Part shown: positions 16,876 to 26,728 of the stretch, piece by piece
Layout: each line of letters opens with the position of its first letter
Numbering within the stretch: the first letter of the stretch is position 1
Assembly (NCBI GenBank): GCA_963813635.1
Contig: CAWEZO010000007.1
Coordinates: 434,001-498,000, forward strand
Direction of reading: 5' to 3'
Length of the DNA: 64,000 nt
Source of the DNA: JBBRZM01 sp963813635
Lineage (GTDB): Bacteria > Actinomycetota > Acidimicrobiia > IMCC26256 > JBBRZM01
Notes under the pieces: model-generated
Databases searched by the model: none
The model's input: only the letters and a program-made list of their open reading frames with translations
Told to the model about the DNA's origin: nothing
Position numbers and translations under genes: made by a program

Positions 16876-17984
16876 CCCGAAGCGTCGTCGTTCTCGGTTC
16901 CACCGGGTCGGTCGGCACCCAGGCGCTCGAAGTCATCCGCAACCATCGCGATCAGTACCGCGTGCTCGCGCTCGCCGCGGGACGCAACACCGAGCTGCTG
17001 GCACAGCAGGCGGAAGAGTTCGGCGTGGCGCCGGAGCTCGCGCGCAGCGGTCTCACCGATCCCGGCGCGCTGGCGGGGCTCGCCGCGCTGCCCGATGCCG
17101 ACGTCGTGCTCAACGCGGTGGTTGGTTTCGCGGGATTGCCGGCCACGATCAGCGCGCTCGAACGCGGCAAGCGGCTCGCGCTCGCCAACAAGGAGAGCCT
17201 CATCGCCGGCGGTCCGGTCGTCGCCAAAGTTCGCGCCAACGGCGGTGGCGAGATCGTGCCCGTCGACTCCGAACACTCCGCGATCTACCAGGCGTTGCGC
17301 GCCGGTGAGCCGCACGAGGTGCGTCGGATCATCCTGACTGCGAGTGGTGGCCCGTTCCGTGGTCGCAGCCGAGCCGAGCTGGAGCACGTCACCGTCGCCG
17401 ACGCGCTCCGGCACCCCACGTGGACGATGGGAGCCAAGATCACGATCGACTCGTCGACGCTCATGAACAAGGGCCTCGAAGTGATCGAGGCCCACGAGCT
17501 GTTCGGCGTCGACTTCGATCGCGTCGAGGTCGTCGTGCACCCCCAGTCGATTGTCCACGGCATGGTGGAGTTCAGCGACGGTGCGACGGTGGCGCAGCTC
17601 TCCCTGCCCGACATGCGTCTGCCCATCGGGCTCGCGCTCGGCGCGCCGGGCCGGCTCGACGAGGCCTTCGGTGCGATCGACTGGGCCGCGATCAGCTCGT
17701 TGACGTTCGAGCCGCCCGACCTGGATGCGTTTCCGTGCTTGTCGCTCGCGTATGCAGCCGGCCGGGCCGGCGGCGGCGCTCCCGCGGTGCTGAGCGGCGC
17801 CAACGAAGTGGCGGTCGAGGCGTTCCTCGACGGACGCCTACCGTGGCTGGGGATCGCGGAAGTGGTGCAGGAAAGCCTCCAGGGGGGTACAGGGAACGTT
17901 GACACGGTGAGTGACGTTCTGGAAGCAGACCGGGAGGCGCGAAAACGGGCGCGAAGCGCGATCGAGCGGAGAAATGCGACGTGA
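16872..17984 (+). CDS. dxr: 1-deoxy-D-xylulose 5-phosphate reductoisomerase
   Basis: 370 residues. It converts DXP to MEP, the first committed step of the non-mevalonate isoprenoid pathway, using NADPH. The NADPH-binding start VVVLGSTGSVGTQALEV, the LANKESLIAGG segment, the metal and substrate region VPVDSEHSAIYQ, ASGGPFRGRSRAEL, and MGAKITIDSSTLMNKGLEVIEAHELF are all present. The TTG start overlaps the cdsA stop (TTGA), the same coupling seen with ATGA and GTGA elsewhere in the window. ispG, a later enzyme of the same pathway, lies two genes downstream. Confidence 0.94.
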   Translation: MTRSVVVLGSTGSVGTQALEVIRNHRDQYRVLALAAGRNTELLAQQAEEFGVAPELARSGLTDPGALAGLAALPDADVVLNAVVGFAGLPATISALERGKRLALANKESLIAGGPVVAKVRANGGGEIVPVDSEHSAIYQALRAGEPHEVRRIILTASGGPFRGRSRAELEHVTVADALRHPTWTMGAKITIDSSTLMNKGLEVIEAHELFGVDFDRVEVVVHPQSIVHGMVEFSDGATVAQLSLPDMRLPIGLALGAPGRLDEAFGAIDWAAISSLTFEPPDLDAFPCLSLAYAAGRAGGGAPAVLSGANEVAVEAFLDGRLPWLGIAEVVQESLQGGTGNVDTVSDVLEADREARKRARSAIERRNAT

Positions 17985-19210
17985 GGGACTACCTCGAGGA
18001 AGCGAGTGAGGACGTCAGTCCGCGCCGCGCCGCGGCAGTTGCCGGGCTGATCGTCCTCGGCCTCGTCTTCATCTCGATTCTGCGTCCTTCGATCCGCGGC
18101 ACGATTGAGCTGATCTCCGGCATCGTCCTCGTGGTCATGCTCCACGAGCTCGGGCACTTCATCACCGCCAAGCGGGCCGGCATGAAGGTGACGGAGTTCT
18201 TCCTCGGGTTCGGGCCCCGCATCTGGTCGATCAAGCGCGGCGAGACCGAGTACGGCATCAAGGCAATCCCGGCCGGTGGTTACAACCGGATCATCGGCAT
18301 GAACAACATGGAGGAGGTCGACCCGGCCGACGAGGCGCGCACCTACCGGCAGGCACCGTTCAAGGACAGGATCGTCGTGGTCCTCGCCGGGGTCACGGTG
18401 AACCTCGTGCTCGCGTTCCTGCTCTTCTTCGTCGTCATCGTCGGCCAAGGTCTGCCGTATGCGACGTCGACATTGGACAGGATCAGCGACAAGACGCCGG
18501 CAGCAAGCGCCGGCTTCGAGCCCGGCGACCGGATCGTCGCGATCGACGGGCGGCACGTCAGCACATGGGGTCAGATCACGGACGCCATCGAACCGAACGC
18601 GGGACGCGCGTTGACGTTCGCCGTGGTTCGGCACGGGCAGCCCGTCACGCTGACGGCAACGCTGACAACAAGCCCGACGGACAACCGCATCGGCTTCCTC
18701 GGTGTGAGCCCCGACGTCGGGTTCAAAGAGTACGGCGTGCTCGCAGCGGTCCCGCGGTCGTTCGGGCTGATGGGCAGTGCCGTCAAGCAAGAGGCCGACT
18801 TCTTCCAGCACCTGCTCTCGCCGACGGGAGTAAAGCAGTACAGCAAGAACTTCACCACCTCGAGCGCGACTAGCTCGAGCGCGGCCCAGGACGCCCGCCC
18901 CGTCTCGCTGATCGGCATCGTCGACAGAGGTGGCGAGCTGATCGGCAACAACATCTGGGCGCTGCTGGCCTTGCTCGCATTGATCAATCTCGTGCTGGCC
19001 TTGTTCAACTTGATCCCGCTGTTGCCGTTCGACGGCGGTCATGCGGCGATCGCGATCTATGAAGCCATCGCGTCCAAGGTGCGCGGTCGGCGCGTGTATG
19101 CCGACTTCCGCAAGCTGATACCGGCCTCCGTCGTGGTGCTCGCCTTGTTCCTCACGCTCGGGCTCTCGGCGACGTTCCTCGACATTCGCCGTATCATCAC
19201 GGGATCTTGA
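17981..19210 (+). CDS. rseP: Site-2 zinc metalloprotease (RseP/Rip family)
   Basis: 409-residue intramembrane protease that cuts anti-sigma factors and other membrane substrates. The catalytic zinc site is HELGH in VVMLHELGHFITAKRAGM (residues about 45-62), completed by the Asp of LIPLLPFDGGHAAIA near the C-terminus. A PDZ domain sits between (residues about 165-235, AASAGFEPGDRIVAIDG). Four membrane segments are visible. GTG start overlaps the dxr stop by 4 nt. The order dxr-rseP-ispG is conserved in Actinobacteria. Substrates cannot be predicted. Confidence 0.94.
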   Translation: MRDYLEEASEDVSPRRAAAVAGLIVLGLVFISILRPSIRGTIELISGIVLVVMLHELGHFITAKRAGMKVTEFFLGFGPRIWSIKRGETEYGIKAIPAGGYNRIIGMNNMEEVDPADEARTYRQAPFKDRIVVVLAGVTVNLVLAFLLFFVVIVGQGLPYATSTLDRISDKTPAASAGFEPGDRIVAIDGRHVSTWGQITDAIEPNAGRALTFAVVRHGQPVTLTATLTTSPTDNRIGFLGVSPDVGFKEYGVLAAVPRSFGLMGSAVKQEADFFQHLLSPTGVKQYSKNFTTSSATSSSAAQDARPVSLIGIVDRGGELIGNNIWALLALLALINLVLALFNLIPLLPFDGGHAAIAIYEAIASKVRGRRVYADFRKLIPASVVVLALFLTLGLSATFLDIRRIITGS

Positions 19211-19254
19211 CGTCTCCTGCACGGACGCCTTCGAGCGCGACGCGAATGGAGCCG

Positions 19255-19260
19255 TAGGCT
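19255..19260 (+). promoter_or_regulatory. Leaderless -10 box, ispG
   Basis: TAGGCT, then 7 nt, then the ATG at 19268. No ribosome binding site is present. Confidence 0.5.
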
Positions 19261-19267
19261 GAACGCG

Positions 19268-20473
19268 ATGTTCGAGCGCCGCGCGACCCGACAGATCCAG
19301 GTGGGCACGGTGCCTGTGGGTGGCGGCGCGCCGATCTCGGTGCAGTCGATGACCACGACGAAGACGGCCGACGTCGACGGCACCCTGGCGCAGATCTATT
19401 CGCTCGCGGCCGCCGGCGCCGACATCGTGCGCTGCACCTGCAACGGGGAAGAGGCTGCGGAAGGCCTAGCGCAGATCGTGCCGCGCTCGCCCGTTCCGAT
19501 CGTTGCCGACATCCATTTCCAACACCGGCTCGCGCTTGCGGCGATCGAAGCGGGGGTGCAGGCGCTGCGCCTCAACCCCGGCAACATTCGCAAGCCCGAA
19601 CAGATCAAGACGGTCGCGGCAGAGGCCAAGGACCGGGGACTGCCGATCCGCATCGGGGTCAACGCCGGGAGCCTCGACCCCGACATCGCGCAGCGCTTCG
19701 GTGGCTCCACGCCCGAGGCGCTGGTGGCGTCGGCGCAGCGGGAGCTCGCGTACTTCGCCGAGGTCGGTTTCGACGACGTCAAGATCTCGGTGAAGTCGTC
19801 CAACGTCGCAGTCATGATCGACGCGTACCGCCTGCTGGCCGACACGGTCGACTTCCCGTTGCATCTCGGCGTCACGGAGGCCGGCCCGCTGCCGGGCGGG
19901 CTGGTCAAGTCGACCGCGGGGATCGCGACGCTGCTCGCCGAAGGCATTGGCGACACGATCCGGTTCTCGCTCACTGCCGATCCCGTCGAGGAAGCGCGCG
20001 CCGGCCGTCAACTGCTCGAGGCGCTCGGCCTGCGGGAGCGCAAGGGTCTCGATCTCATCGCGTGCCCGTCATGTGGTCGCGCCGAGGTCGACGTGATCCG
20101 CGTCGCACAAGAGGCTCAAGACGCGTTGAGCGCGCGCAATATCCCGTTGCAGGTCGCGGTGATGGGCTGCGTCGTCAACGGGCCCGGTGAGGCCCGTGAC
20201 GCGGATCTGGGCATCGCCGCCGGCCGCGGCAAGGGGCACCTGTTCGTGAAGGGGCACGTCGTGCGGGTCGTGCCCGAAGCCGAGATGGTCGACGCGCTCG
20301 TCGAGGAAGCCGAGCGCATCGTCGAAGAGGGTGTCGAGGCGCGCCTCGCGGCTGCCGACGCCGACGCCGAGGCGATCGCCGCCGCCACCCGCGACGAGCT
20401 GATCCAGATCCAGGGGCCCGACGCCAACCACACGTCGGTGAAGATCGACAAGATCCGCGAGATCGCCGACTAG
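19268..20473 (+). CDS. ispG: 4-hydroxy-3-methylbut-2-enyl diphosphate synthase (flavodoxin)
   Basis: 401 residues. The [4Fe-4S] enzyme converts MEcPP to HMBPP in the MEP isoprenoid pathway. The TIM-barrel part begins TRQIQVGTVPVGGGAPISVQSM; iron-sulfur ligands are the Cys pair in IACPSCGR and the Cys of MGCVVNGPGEA; Glu follows in the same motif. The substrate loops PIVADIHFQHRLAL and LRLNPGNI are conserved. A -10 box lies 7 nt before the ATG and no ribosome binding site is seen. A hairpin repeat begins 37 bp after the stop and may act as its terminator. Confidence 0.95.
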   Translation: MFERRATRQIQVGTVPVGGGAPISVQSMTTTKTADVDGTLAQIYSLAAAGADIVRCTCNGEEAAEGLAQIVPRSPVPIVADIHFQHRLALAAIEAGVQALRLNPGNIRKPEQIKTVAAEAKDRGLPIRIGVNAGSLDPDIAQRFGGSTPEALVASAQRELAYFAEVGFDDVKISVKSSNVAVMIDAYRLLADTVDFPLHLGVTEAGPLPGGLVKSTAGIATLLAEGIGDTIRFSLTADPVEEARAGRQLLEALGLRERKGLDLIACPSCGRAEVDVIRVAQEAQDALSARNIPLQVAVMGCVVNGPGEARDADLGIAAGRGKGHLFVKGHVVRVVPEAEMVDALVEEAERIVEEGVEARLAAADADAEAIAAATRDELIQIQGPDANHTSVKIDKIREIAD

Positions 20474-20509
20474 TCCCGTCACGCCCCCGAACAGCCCGCG
20501 ACATCCCCG

Positions 20510-20558
20510 AACTGGCCCGCGATCACTCAAGTTCTCCTTGAGCGAACGCGGACCAGTT
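20510..20558. repeat. Dispersed 49-bp hairpin repeat, copy 2
   Basis: Same arms as copy 1: AACTGG/CCAGTT outside and CTCAAG/CTTGAG around a TTCTC loop. It lies 37 bp after the ispG stop, the same distance as copy 1 after yraN. Extended similarity with copy 1 runs from about 20492 to 20582. Confidence 0.85.
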
Positions 20559-20600
20559 CGAGTGGTTGGGAGTGTCACACCCGTGTGGTGTCATGCGGAC

Positions 20601-21257
20601 ATGACGAAGCGGGCGGCCGATTCTCAGCTGGCGGAGCGAGCGTGCCGGCAAGATGGACTGATCTCGAGAGCGCAAGCGCTCGCATCTGGGCTCAACGATC
20701 AGAATCTTCTCGATCGGCTGTGTGCCGGTGACCTGTTACTCGTTTCGCCGGGTGTCTACCGGTATCGAGGTGTGGCGGAGAGCCGGCGCGGCGATGTCAT
20801 GGCTGCATGCCTGTTCGCCGGGCCTGCCGCGGTTGCCTCTCATTCGACCGCGGCGGTACTCCATCGACTCGATGGCTTCGCCCCCGGCCGTGTCGAGCTG
20901 ACGATTCCACGTCGAGCGCGCCATCTCCTCGATGGTGTTCGTTTGCATCGGCCGCGACTCGGAGTGAGCGCCGCAGAGCGCGCCGTCGTCGACGGCATGG
21001 GTCCTCGCGACCGTGCAGAGCGCGGTGCGGAGCGCTGCGTGATCACCCCGCGTGATGGGGGCGTGTGGGTGACCAGTCAGCCGCGGGCGAGCATCCGGTC
21101 CTGCCACCACTTGCGCACGCCGCTCGCGCTGCCCGCGTGGAGTCGCTCGGCGCGGAGGCGTGACTCCAGCGGCGAGTCGAGCGGCGCCAGCTCGCCAACC
21201 ACCCACGTGAGCAACAGGTCGGCGAGCGTGGGGTTGCGAGGGAGCACCGGTCCGTGA
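20601..21257 (+). pseudogene. Truncated AbiEi-like antitoxin/regulator
   Basis: The first 116 residues or so match the winged-helix start of AbiEi-type proteins: LAERACRQDGLISRAQALASG, LLLVSPGVYRY, AACLFAGPAAVASHSTAAVLHRLDGF, VELTIPRRARHL and GVRLHRPRL. Homologues continue for another 150 to 200 residues with a nuclease-like or sensor half; here the frame instead turns into unrelated sequence after about 20960 and runs into the 3' end of gatD on the other strand. No toxin partner is next to it. The conserved part is therefore about 20601-20960, probably a remnant cut by rearrangement. ATG start 43 bp after a hairpin repeat. Confidence 0.6.
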
Positions 21258-21848
21258 AGGTACGTACCGACGAGGCGGTCGGCCAGCGCACCGTCGGTGC
21301 CGCTCCCGTCGCCGTTGCCGCCCCCGCTGACCACGCGGCCGAGGGGGGTGACGCCCGGGCCGAGCGTCGTGCGGCCGCCATGGTTCTCGAACCCGGTCAG
21401 CAGCGGAAGGCCCGTCGACGGGTCGGGCGAGACGACGACTTCGCCGATGAGTCGGGACGAGCCCGCGCGACGTGGTCGCGTTCACGAGACCGATCCCCTC
21501 GAGGACCTCGCCGTCGGCATCGATGTAGCGGTCACCGATCAACTGGAAGCCCGCGCAGACCGCGAGCACGACCGCGCCGTGGGAGCGGGCGCGCTCGACG
21601 TGCGTCTTCGATGCCCGCATGCCCGTGGCGGCCATTGATTGCGGATCGTCTTCGCCGCCGCCGAAGAGATAGACGTCGAGCGAGTCGGGAATTGACGCTC
21701 CCGCGCTGACCTCCACGAGCTCGGCGTCGATGCCGCGCCACTGGAGCCGCTGCACCAGCACCACAGCGTTGCCCCGGTCGCCGTACGTGCCCAGCAACTC
21801 CGGATATACCAGCCCGACGCGCACCGCCGATTCGCGCGGCGCCGTCAC
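21077..21848 (-). CDS. gatD: Lipid II isoglutaminyl synthase, glutaminase subunit GatD (one frameshift)
   Basis: About 257 residues after correction. GatD supplies ammonia from glutamine to MurT, which amidates the D-Glu of peptidoglycan stem peptides. The class I glutamine amidotransferase triad is visible: Cys in VLAVCAGFQLIG and His in TYLHGPVLPRNP; the start VGLVYPELLGTYGDRGNAVVL is typical. One extra base near 21460 shifts the frame. GTG start overlapping the murT stop by 4 nt, as in other murT-gatD pairs. Last gene of the operon, its 3' end facing a broken AbiEi-like gene. Confidence 0.9.
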
Positions 21849-23081
21849 CGGCCGAACTTCCGGTACAGCGCCGAGAACTGCGTGTAGGACGCGACGATGT
21901 GCACGGTGTTGCCGGGTATACGCAGCGCGGCACGGAGCGGATCGGGCTCGACCACCGCATCGATCCCCGCATACTGCAATCGCACCGCGACGTCGAGGCA
22001 GCGGTCGCCCGCTGACGCAACGGCGTGCCCGCGCAGGAGCTCGTAGGGCACGTCCCACAACCACGACGGGTCCTTCCCGTCGGCGACGCGTGCGTTGACG
22101 GCGATGACGACGGCGCTGTCGGTGCCGGCAAGATACTGCAGCACCTCGCTCCACCCCGCGGGGTTCTTCGCCAGGAGAATGTGCGCGTCGCGGCCGTCTG
22201 CAAGGCGGACGGTCGTGTAGCGACCGGCGACCGTGTGCACCGATGCGACGGCACTTGCAGCGATCGACGGGTCGACGTCGAACTCGGTGACCGCGGCCGT
22301 CACTGCCAGCGCGGCGTTCGCAAGGTTCCAGCGGCCGGGCAGCGCGAGCTGCAGCGGCACGCGGGTGGCGTCGAGCACCAGCGTGTCGCCGTCCAGCCGG
22401 TTCGCCGTCTCGGGCGGCGCGAAGTCGCACGTCGGGCACCGGAACGCCTCGACCGTCCACTCGAGCAACGCGCCGCAGCTCGGGCACGTCGCCGCGTCGT
22501 TGCGCCATCCCGCGCCGAGCGTCACCCAGGTCGTCTTGGCCGGGCCCGCCGCCCACACGATGTGCGGGTCGGACAGCGTTCGCGACGACGCGCAGGTCGG
22601 GATGTGTCTCGCACACGGTGCGCCACTGGTCGCCGACAGCGTGGACCTCGCCGTAGCGATCGAGCTGGTCGCGGCTCAAGTTGCCGAGCACGAGGTGCTC
22701 CACCTGCAGCGGGTCGACGACGCGGCGCACCACGCGCTCGTCGACCTCGAGCACCGCAATCCCGGGACCGGGCGCACGCGCCAGGATCGGCGCGATCCCG
22801 GACGTGAGATTCGCCCCCGTCGCGTTGCTGATCACCGGCTTGCCCGCGGCTTCGAGCACGGCCACCAGCAGCTTGGTCGTCGTCGTCTTCCCGTTGGTCG
22901 CCGACACGAGGGTGACCTGCTGGCCGCGTGCGAGCTCGGTGAGCGCGTTGGGTGCCAGGCGGTTCATCACCCGGCCGCTGACGGTCGCACCCTGGCCGCG
23001 ACCGCTGACGCGCGACAACCAGCCCGCGACCCGTCCCGCGGTCACCGCCATACACGTTCGGCCCGACACGTTGCTGCTCAT
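21845..23081 (-). CDS. murT: Lipid II isoglutaminyl synthase, Mur ligase subunit MurT (one frameshift)
   Basis: About 412 residues. It uses ATP to activate the alpha-carboxyl of D-Glu in lipid II for amidation by GatD-derived ammonia. The Mur ligase P-loop is VSATNGKTTTTKLL; ISNATGANLTSG and VLEVDERVVRRV follow. A Cys4 ribbon, CPSCGALLEW with CPTCDF, is characteristic of MurT (DUF1727 group). The frame changes near 22585 by one extra base inside the VVANA...DPHIVWA segment. The ATG at 23081 overlaps the methyltransferase stop (ATGA). Confidence 0.9.
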
Positions 23082-23846
23082 TGCCGTTCGCGCCAGTACG
23101 TGTCGACTCGATATGGAATCGCGACAGTTGCGTGGTCGCGCGTGGCGGGATGCGAGGCCAGCATTGCACGGACCTCGCCCGCAACGACCTGCTGCTCGGC
23201 CCGCGGGAGCATCGCTACATGACTCACACCGAGCATCCGTTCCACGACGAGCGGGGGTGTCAGCACCTGCTCGTGACGGAACGTTGCTTCGTGGAGCTCG
23301 CCGAACCAAGGCGTCTCGAGAAACGCCGCGCTCACGCCGTTTGCTCTGGGCACCCCACGGGGCGTCGCGCTCGTAGCGGTCGATGATCGACCACAACGCG
23401 TCGACCCAATCCACCGAACGGTCGCGCGTGTTCCAGAGCAGTCCCATCCGGCCTCCCGGACGCAGCACACGGTGGAGCTCACGCGGCGCTTCCTGTACGT
23501 CGAACCAGTGGAACGCCTGCGCAACCGTGATCGCGTCGATCGTGCCGCCGGCGAACGGCATCGCCTCGGCGACGCCGCTCACGACGGGCACGCCGGGAAC
23601 GGTTGCGGTGAAGAGCCGGCGCATGGCCTCGACCGGCTCGACTGCGATCAAGCGGGCGCCGTGCGGCGCGAGCAGACGGGTGAAGATGCCGGTGCCGGCG
23701 GCCACGTCGAGCGCCGTCGCGTCCGGCCCGATTCGAAGCGCGTCGACCAGCCACGCAACCGCGTCGAGCGGATAGCTCGGACGCGATCGTTGGTAGCGCT
23801 CGGCCCCGGCACCGAACCCTTGCTGCGCGACCTGATGGACCGACAT
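23078..23846 (-). CDS. Class I SAM-dependent methyltransferase (one frameshift)
   Basis: About 256 residues. SAM-binding motif I is ALDVAAGTGIFTRLLAPHGA, with the acidic end of beta 2 in LIAVEPVEAMRR and motif IV region IDAITVAQAFHWFD. The opening GFGAGAERYQRSRPSYP is the signature of a large actinobacterial/fungal group annotated only as methyltransferase family 11-like; the substrate is unknown. The frame breaks near 23340, between RDAPWG and ETPWFGELHEATF. It sits between cysH and murT in one transcription unit. Confidence 0.83.
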
Positions 23847-23873
23847 GGAGTGGCCATCATCGCAGCGGAGTGG

Positions 23874-24552
23874 CTAGTCGTGCAGACCGCACTCGATCTT
23901 GTCGGTGTCGGCCCAACGACCGAAGCGGGGATCGTCACCGTTGCCGACCATAGCGGTGCACGGCCAGCAGCCGATCGACGCGTAGCCCCGCTCGGTCAGC
24001 GGATGCACCGGAAGCTCCCGGTCGCGGATGTACCCCTCGACGTCGAGGTCGGTCCACGTCGCGAGCGGGTTCACCTTGACCAGGCCGCGGCCGACGTCGT
24101 AGCTCGCGACCGGCGCGTTGGCCCGGCCGGGTGCCTCGACGCGCCGCAGGCCGGTCATCCATGCGCTCTTGCCCTCGAGCGCGCGCGCCAACGGCACCAC
24201 CTTGCGGCCGCTGCAGCACGCGTCGGGTATCGGTCTGCCACAGGTCGTCGGGCTCGATCTCCGGGTGCATGACGCGCAGGTTGAGGTCGTAGCGTTCGCG
24301 CACCTGGTCGACGTACCAGAGTGTCTCGGCGAAGTGGTACTGCGTATCGAGGAAGACCACTTCCACGTCGGGCACGACGTGCGCGGCGACATCGATGAGC
24401 ACGCAGTCCTGGAACGACGCCGCCAGCACCAGCCCGTCGCCGAACTCGTCGGCCGCCCAGCGCACGATTTTCGACGCCGGTGCCGACTCCAGGCGCCCGG
24501 ACGTCGCGGCGAGCTCGCCGAGGCCGGGGACGACTCCTGCCAGTTTCGTCAC
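23874..24552 (-). CDS. cysH: Phosphoadenylyl/adenylyl-sulfate reductase (one frameshift)
   Basis: About 226 residues. It reduces APS or PAPS to sulfite in assimilatory sulfate reduction. The PP-loop region reads LAASFQDCVLIDVA, the VVFLDTQYHFAET segment follows, and the iron-sulfur type Cys pairs are seen as ACCSGRK and IGCWPC; the CC...CxxC pattern points to an APS reductase with a [4Fe-4S] cluster. The C-terminus ends KIECGLHD as in catalytic tails. One extra base near 24229 shifts the frame. GTG start overlaps the sulfite reductase stop by 4 nt. Confidence 0.9.
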
Positions 24553-26337
24553 GTCGCACACTCGCTGTCGCCGACATCGGCGACGTAGGGACCAGTCTCG
24601 TCGAAGTCTACGAAGAAGTCGGGTGCCTCTTCGGGAGTGGGGAAGTGATCGAGGTCCTTGAGTGTCGTGCCGACCGCGGTCAGCGCCACCGGAGCGGCGA
24701 GAGCCACTCGCCGAACGTCTCGCCCGCGGCACGCTCGCCCGCGAACCGACCGACGACGCGGACGACCGCCTCCGACGCTGCCTTTGCCGGCACTTGGTGG
24801 CCTTCTCGCCGAACGCGATCTCCATGTTGCCGACCCGTCCGCCGAGCAGCATCTGGTAGCCGGGCGCGGCGCGCCCGTGGGCACGGCGCTCGAGACCGAC
24901 GAAGCCGATGTCGGAGATGTGGTGCTGGCCGCAGGAGTTGGTGCACCCGGAGATGTTGATGCGCACGCCACCAACCTCCGCGAGGCCGGCCTGCTCGAGC
25001 GCGGCGCCGATGTCGTCGGCGAGGCCGCGCGACTGGGTGACCGCGAGGTTGCAGGTGTCGGCACCGGGGCAGGAGACGACGTCGCGCGAGAGCTCCGCGC
25101 CCGGCTCGGCCATCCCGAGGCGCCGCGAGGCGTTCGTAGACCTCGGGGAGCTGTGCCTCGGCGAGGCCGCGCAGCACGAAGTTCTGGCGGTTGGTGATGC
25201 GTACTTCGACGCCGATGTCGCGCTGGAGGTCGGCGAGGCCGCGGCACTGATCACCGGTGATGTCGCCGAGCCGGCAGTAGGCGTACACGCTGACCGTGCC
25301 GTTGGCCCGCCCGCGCACGACGTTCGCGACGTCCCACTTCGTGGCCGAGCTCGAGACCGAGGAAGTCGACCGGGATCCCGCCGTCGGCGGCGACGTCGCT
25401 ACCCATGCCTGCGGGCGCATCGCCGCGTTCCCGACACCGGCTCGGGCAGCCCGCCCGGGTAGCTCGACGACGCACGGCAGGAACTTGCGCTCCTTGACGA
25501 TGCGCTCGCGCAGCTCCTCGATGCCCATCGTGTCGACGAGCCACTTGATGCGGGCGCGCAGCTTGTTGTCGCGGTTGCCGTAGTGGTCGAAGACTCGCAG
25601 GATCGACTCGATCGTGGGCAGCAGATCCTCACGGGAGGTGAAGTCCTCGAGCGCCTGCGCCGGGTGTGGGTTGGCGCCCAGACCCGCCGGCGAGGAACAC
25701 CTTGAAGCCCGGCTCGAGCGTGCCGTCGGAGCGGGGCCGGTTGACGCCGATCACGCCGACGTCGTTGAACATGGCCTGGCCGCAGTCGGTCGCGCAGCCC
25801 GAGAAGTTGATCTTGAACTTGCGCGGCAGTCGCTGCGCGATCGGGTTGCGCAGGAACAGCTCGGTCGTGGCCTGCGCCCACGGGCTGATGTCGAGCACCT
25901 CGTAGGGGCACGCGCCGGCGAGGTGGCAGCCGGCGACGTTTCGCACGGTGTCGCCACACGCTTCGCGACTCGTGAGCCCGACCGAGGCGAGGAGCCGGAG
26001 CACCTCGGGGGTGTCGGCGAGCTGCACGAAGTGGAACTGCACGTTCTGGCGCGTCGTGAGGTGGCCCCAACCGCGCGAGAACGCCTCACTGATGTGGCCG
26101 AGCATCTCGAGCTGCTCGGGTTGGACCGCGTCCGTGCGGAACCTTGACGCGGACCATCTGGTTGTGGCCGCCCTGGCGCTGCCCGTAGACGCCCTGGTTC
26201 AGGCGGAACACCCGGAAGATGTCTTCGTCGATCTCGCCCGCCAGGTACTGGCCGACGGCTTCCCCGAAGCGCGTGAGCTCGTCGTCGATCTCGGGATCGA
26301 GAGGTCGGGATCGGAGGTCGCTGACGTTGATCGCCAT
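24549..26337 (-). CDS. Ferredoxin-type sulfite/nitrite reductase (about six frameshifts)
   Basis: About 595 residues after correction. The siroheme/[4Fe-4S] enzyme reduces sulfite to sulfide, or nitrite to ammonia. It begins DELTRFGEAVGQYLAGEIDED and FRLNQGVYGQRQGGHNQMVRVK. Two repeat halves are visible: NVAGCHLAGACP and INFSGCATDCGQAMFND in the first; SCPGADTCNLAVTQSRGLADD and ISGCTNSCGQHHISDIGFVG, the cluster ligands, in the second. The tail ends GDSECAT, as in actinobacterial enzymes. The frame changes near 26140, 25680, 25400, 25130, 24800 and 24690. Coupling to cysH argues for sulfite as substrate. The promoter with an embedded palindrome lies about 100 bp upstream. Confidence 0.88.
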
Positions 26338-26426
26338 CGCTATCGGTTTGCCGACGACATAGGGCTGCTGCTCCAGGTGAGTGGGGGGATCGGTGACGAG
26401 AACGGGCCGGGCTGCAAAATACCACT

Positions 26427-26457
26427 GAACAGGTCGGAATTATAACCCGACCTGTTC
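26427..26457 (-). promoter_or_regulatory. Palindromic operator with embedded -10 box, sulfur assimilation operon
   Basis: Perfect 11-bp arms GAACAGGTCGG and CCGACCTGTTC separated by 9 AT-rich bases. On the minus strand the spacer contains a perfect TATAAT (26444 to 26439), about 100 nt before the sulfite reductase start. A dimeric repressor bound here would block the promoter. No regulator gene is next to it; a sulfur or cysteine-responsive factor is an inference. Confidence 0.72.
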
Positions 26458-26539
26458 GCTCAGCTTTCGGGGCCGAATCGGGCGACCATCACGGGCCCGG
26501 CGGCCACCACCCCCGAGCGCCGGCCGGCCCTTCGTATGA

Positions 26540-26728
26540 CCAGCAGCTCACGACACGGCGGCGAGCGAGCTGACACTCAACGAGATCGGCCGGGTCAGGC
26601 TGCGCACCACGGTGCCGCTCTTCTTCGACGACTACCGCCGCAACCGCACCACGGGGAGCTTCATCCTCGTCGACGAGCCGACCAATGCGACGGTCGGAGC
26701 GGGGATCATCCTCGGCCCCGCCGACTAG
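26540..26728 (+). pseudogene. cysN 3' remnant (sulfate adenylyltransferase large subunit)
   Basis: In-frame from just after a TGA at 26537 to the TAG at 26726. The product ends with the C-terminal block of CysN: ASELTLNEIGRVRLRT, PLFFDDYRRNRTTGSFILVD and NATVGAGIILG. Only some 60 residues remain; the GTPase domain and everything upstream is absent from the preceding DNA. CysN makes APS with CysD, so this piece fits the neighbouring sulfite reductase and cysH and marks a lost part of the cluster, or a misjoin in the assembly. Confidence 0.75.

Noticed and set aside
17285..19222. 645-residue minus-strand open frame opposite dxr and the site-2 protease
   Set aside because: Antisense shadow of two clear genes; composition is typical of reverse-strand translation of high-GC coding DNA.
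20736..23846. A single 1036-residue minus-strand open frame
   Set aside because: It is a chance fusion: the frame reads parts of the methyltransferase, murT and gatD in turn, each broken by an indel. The three proteins overlap by 4 nt and end in other frames.
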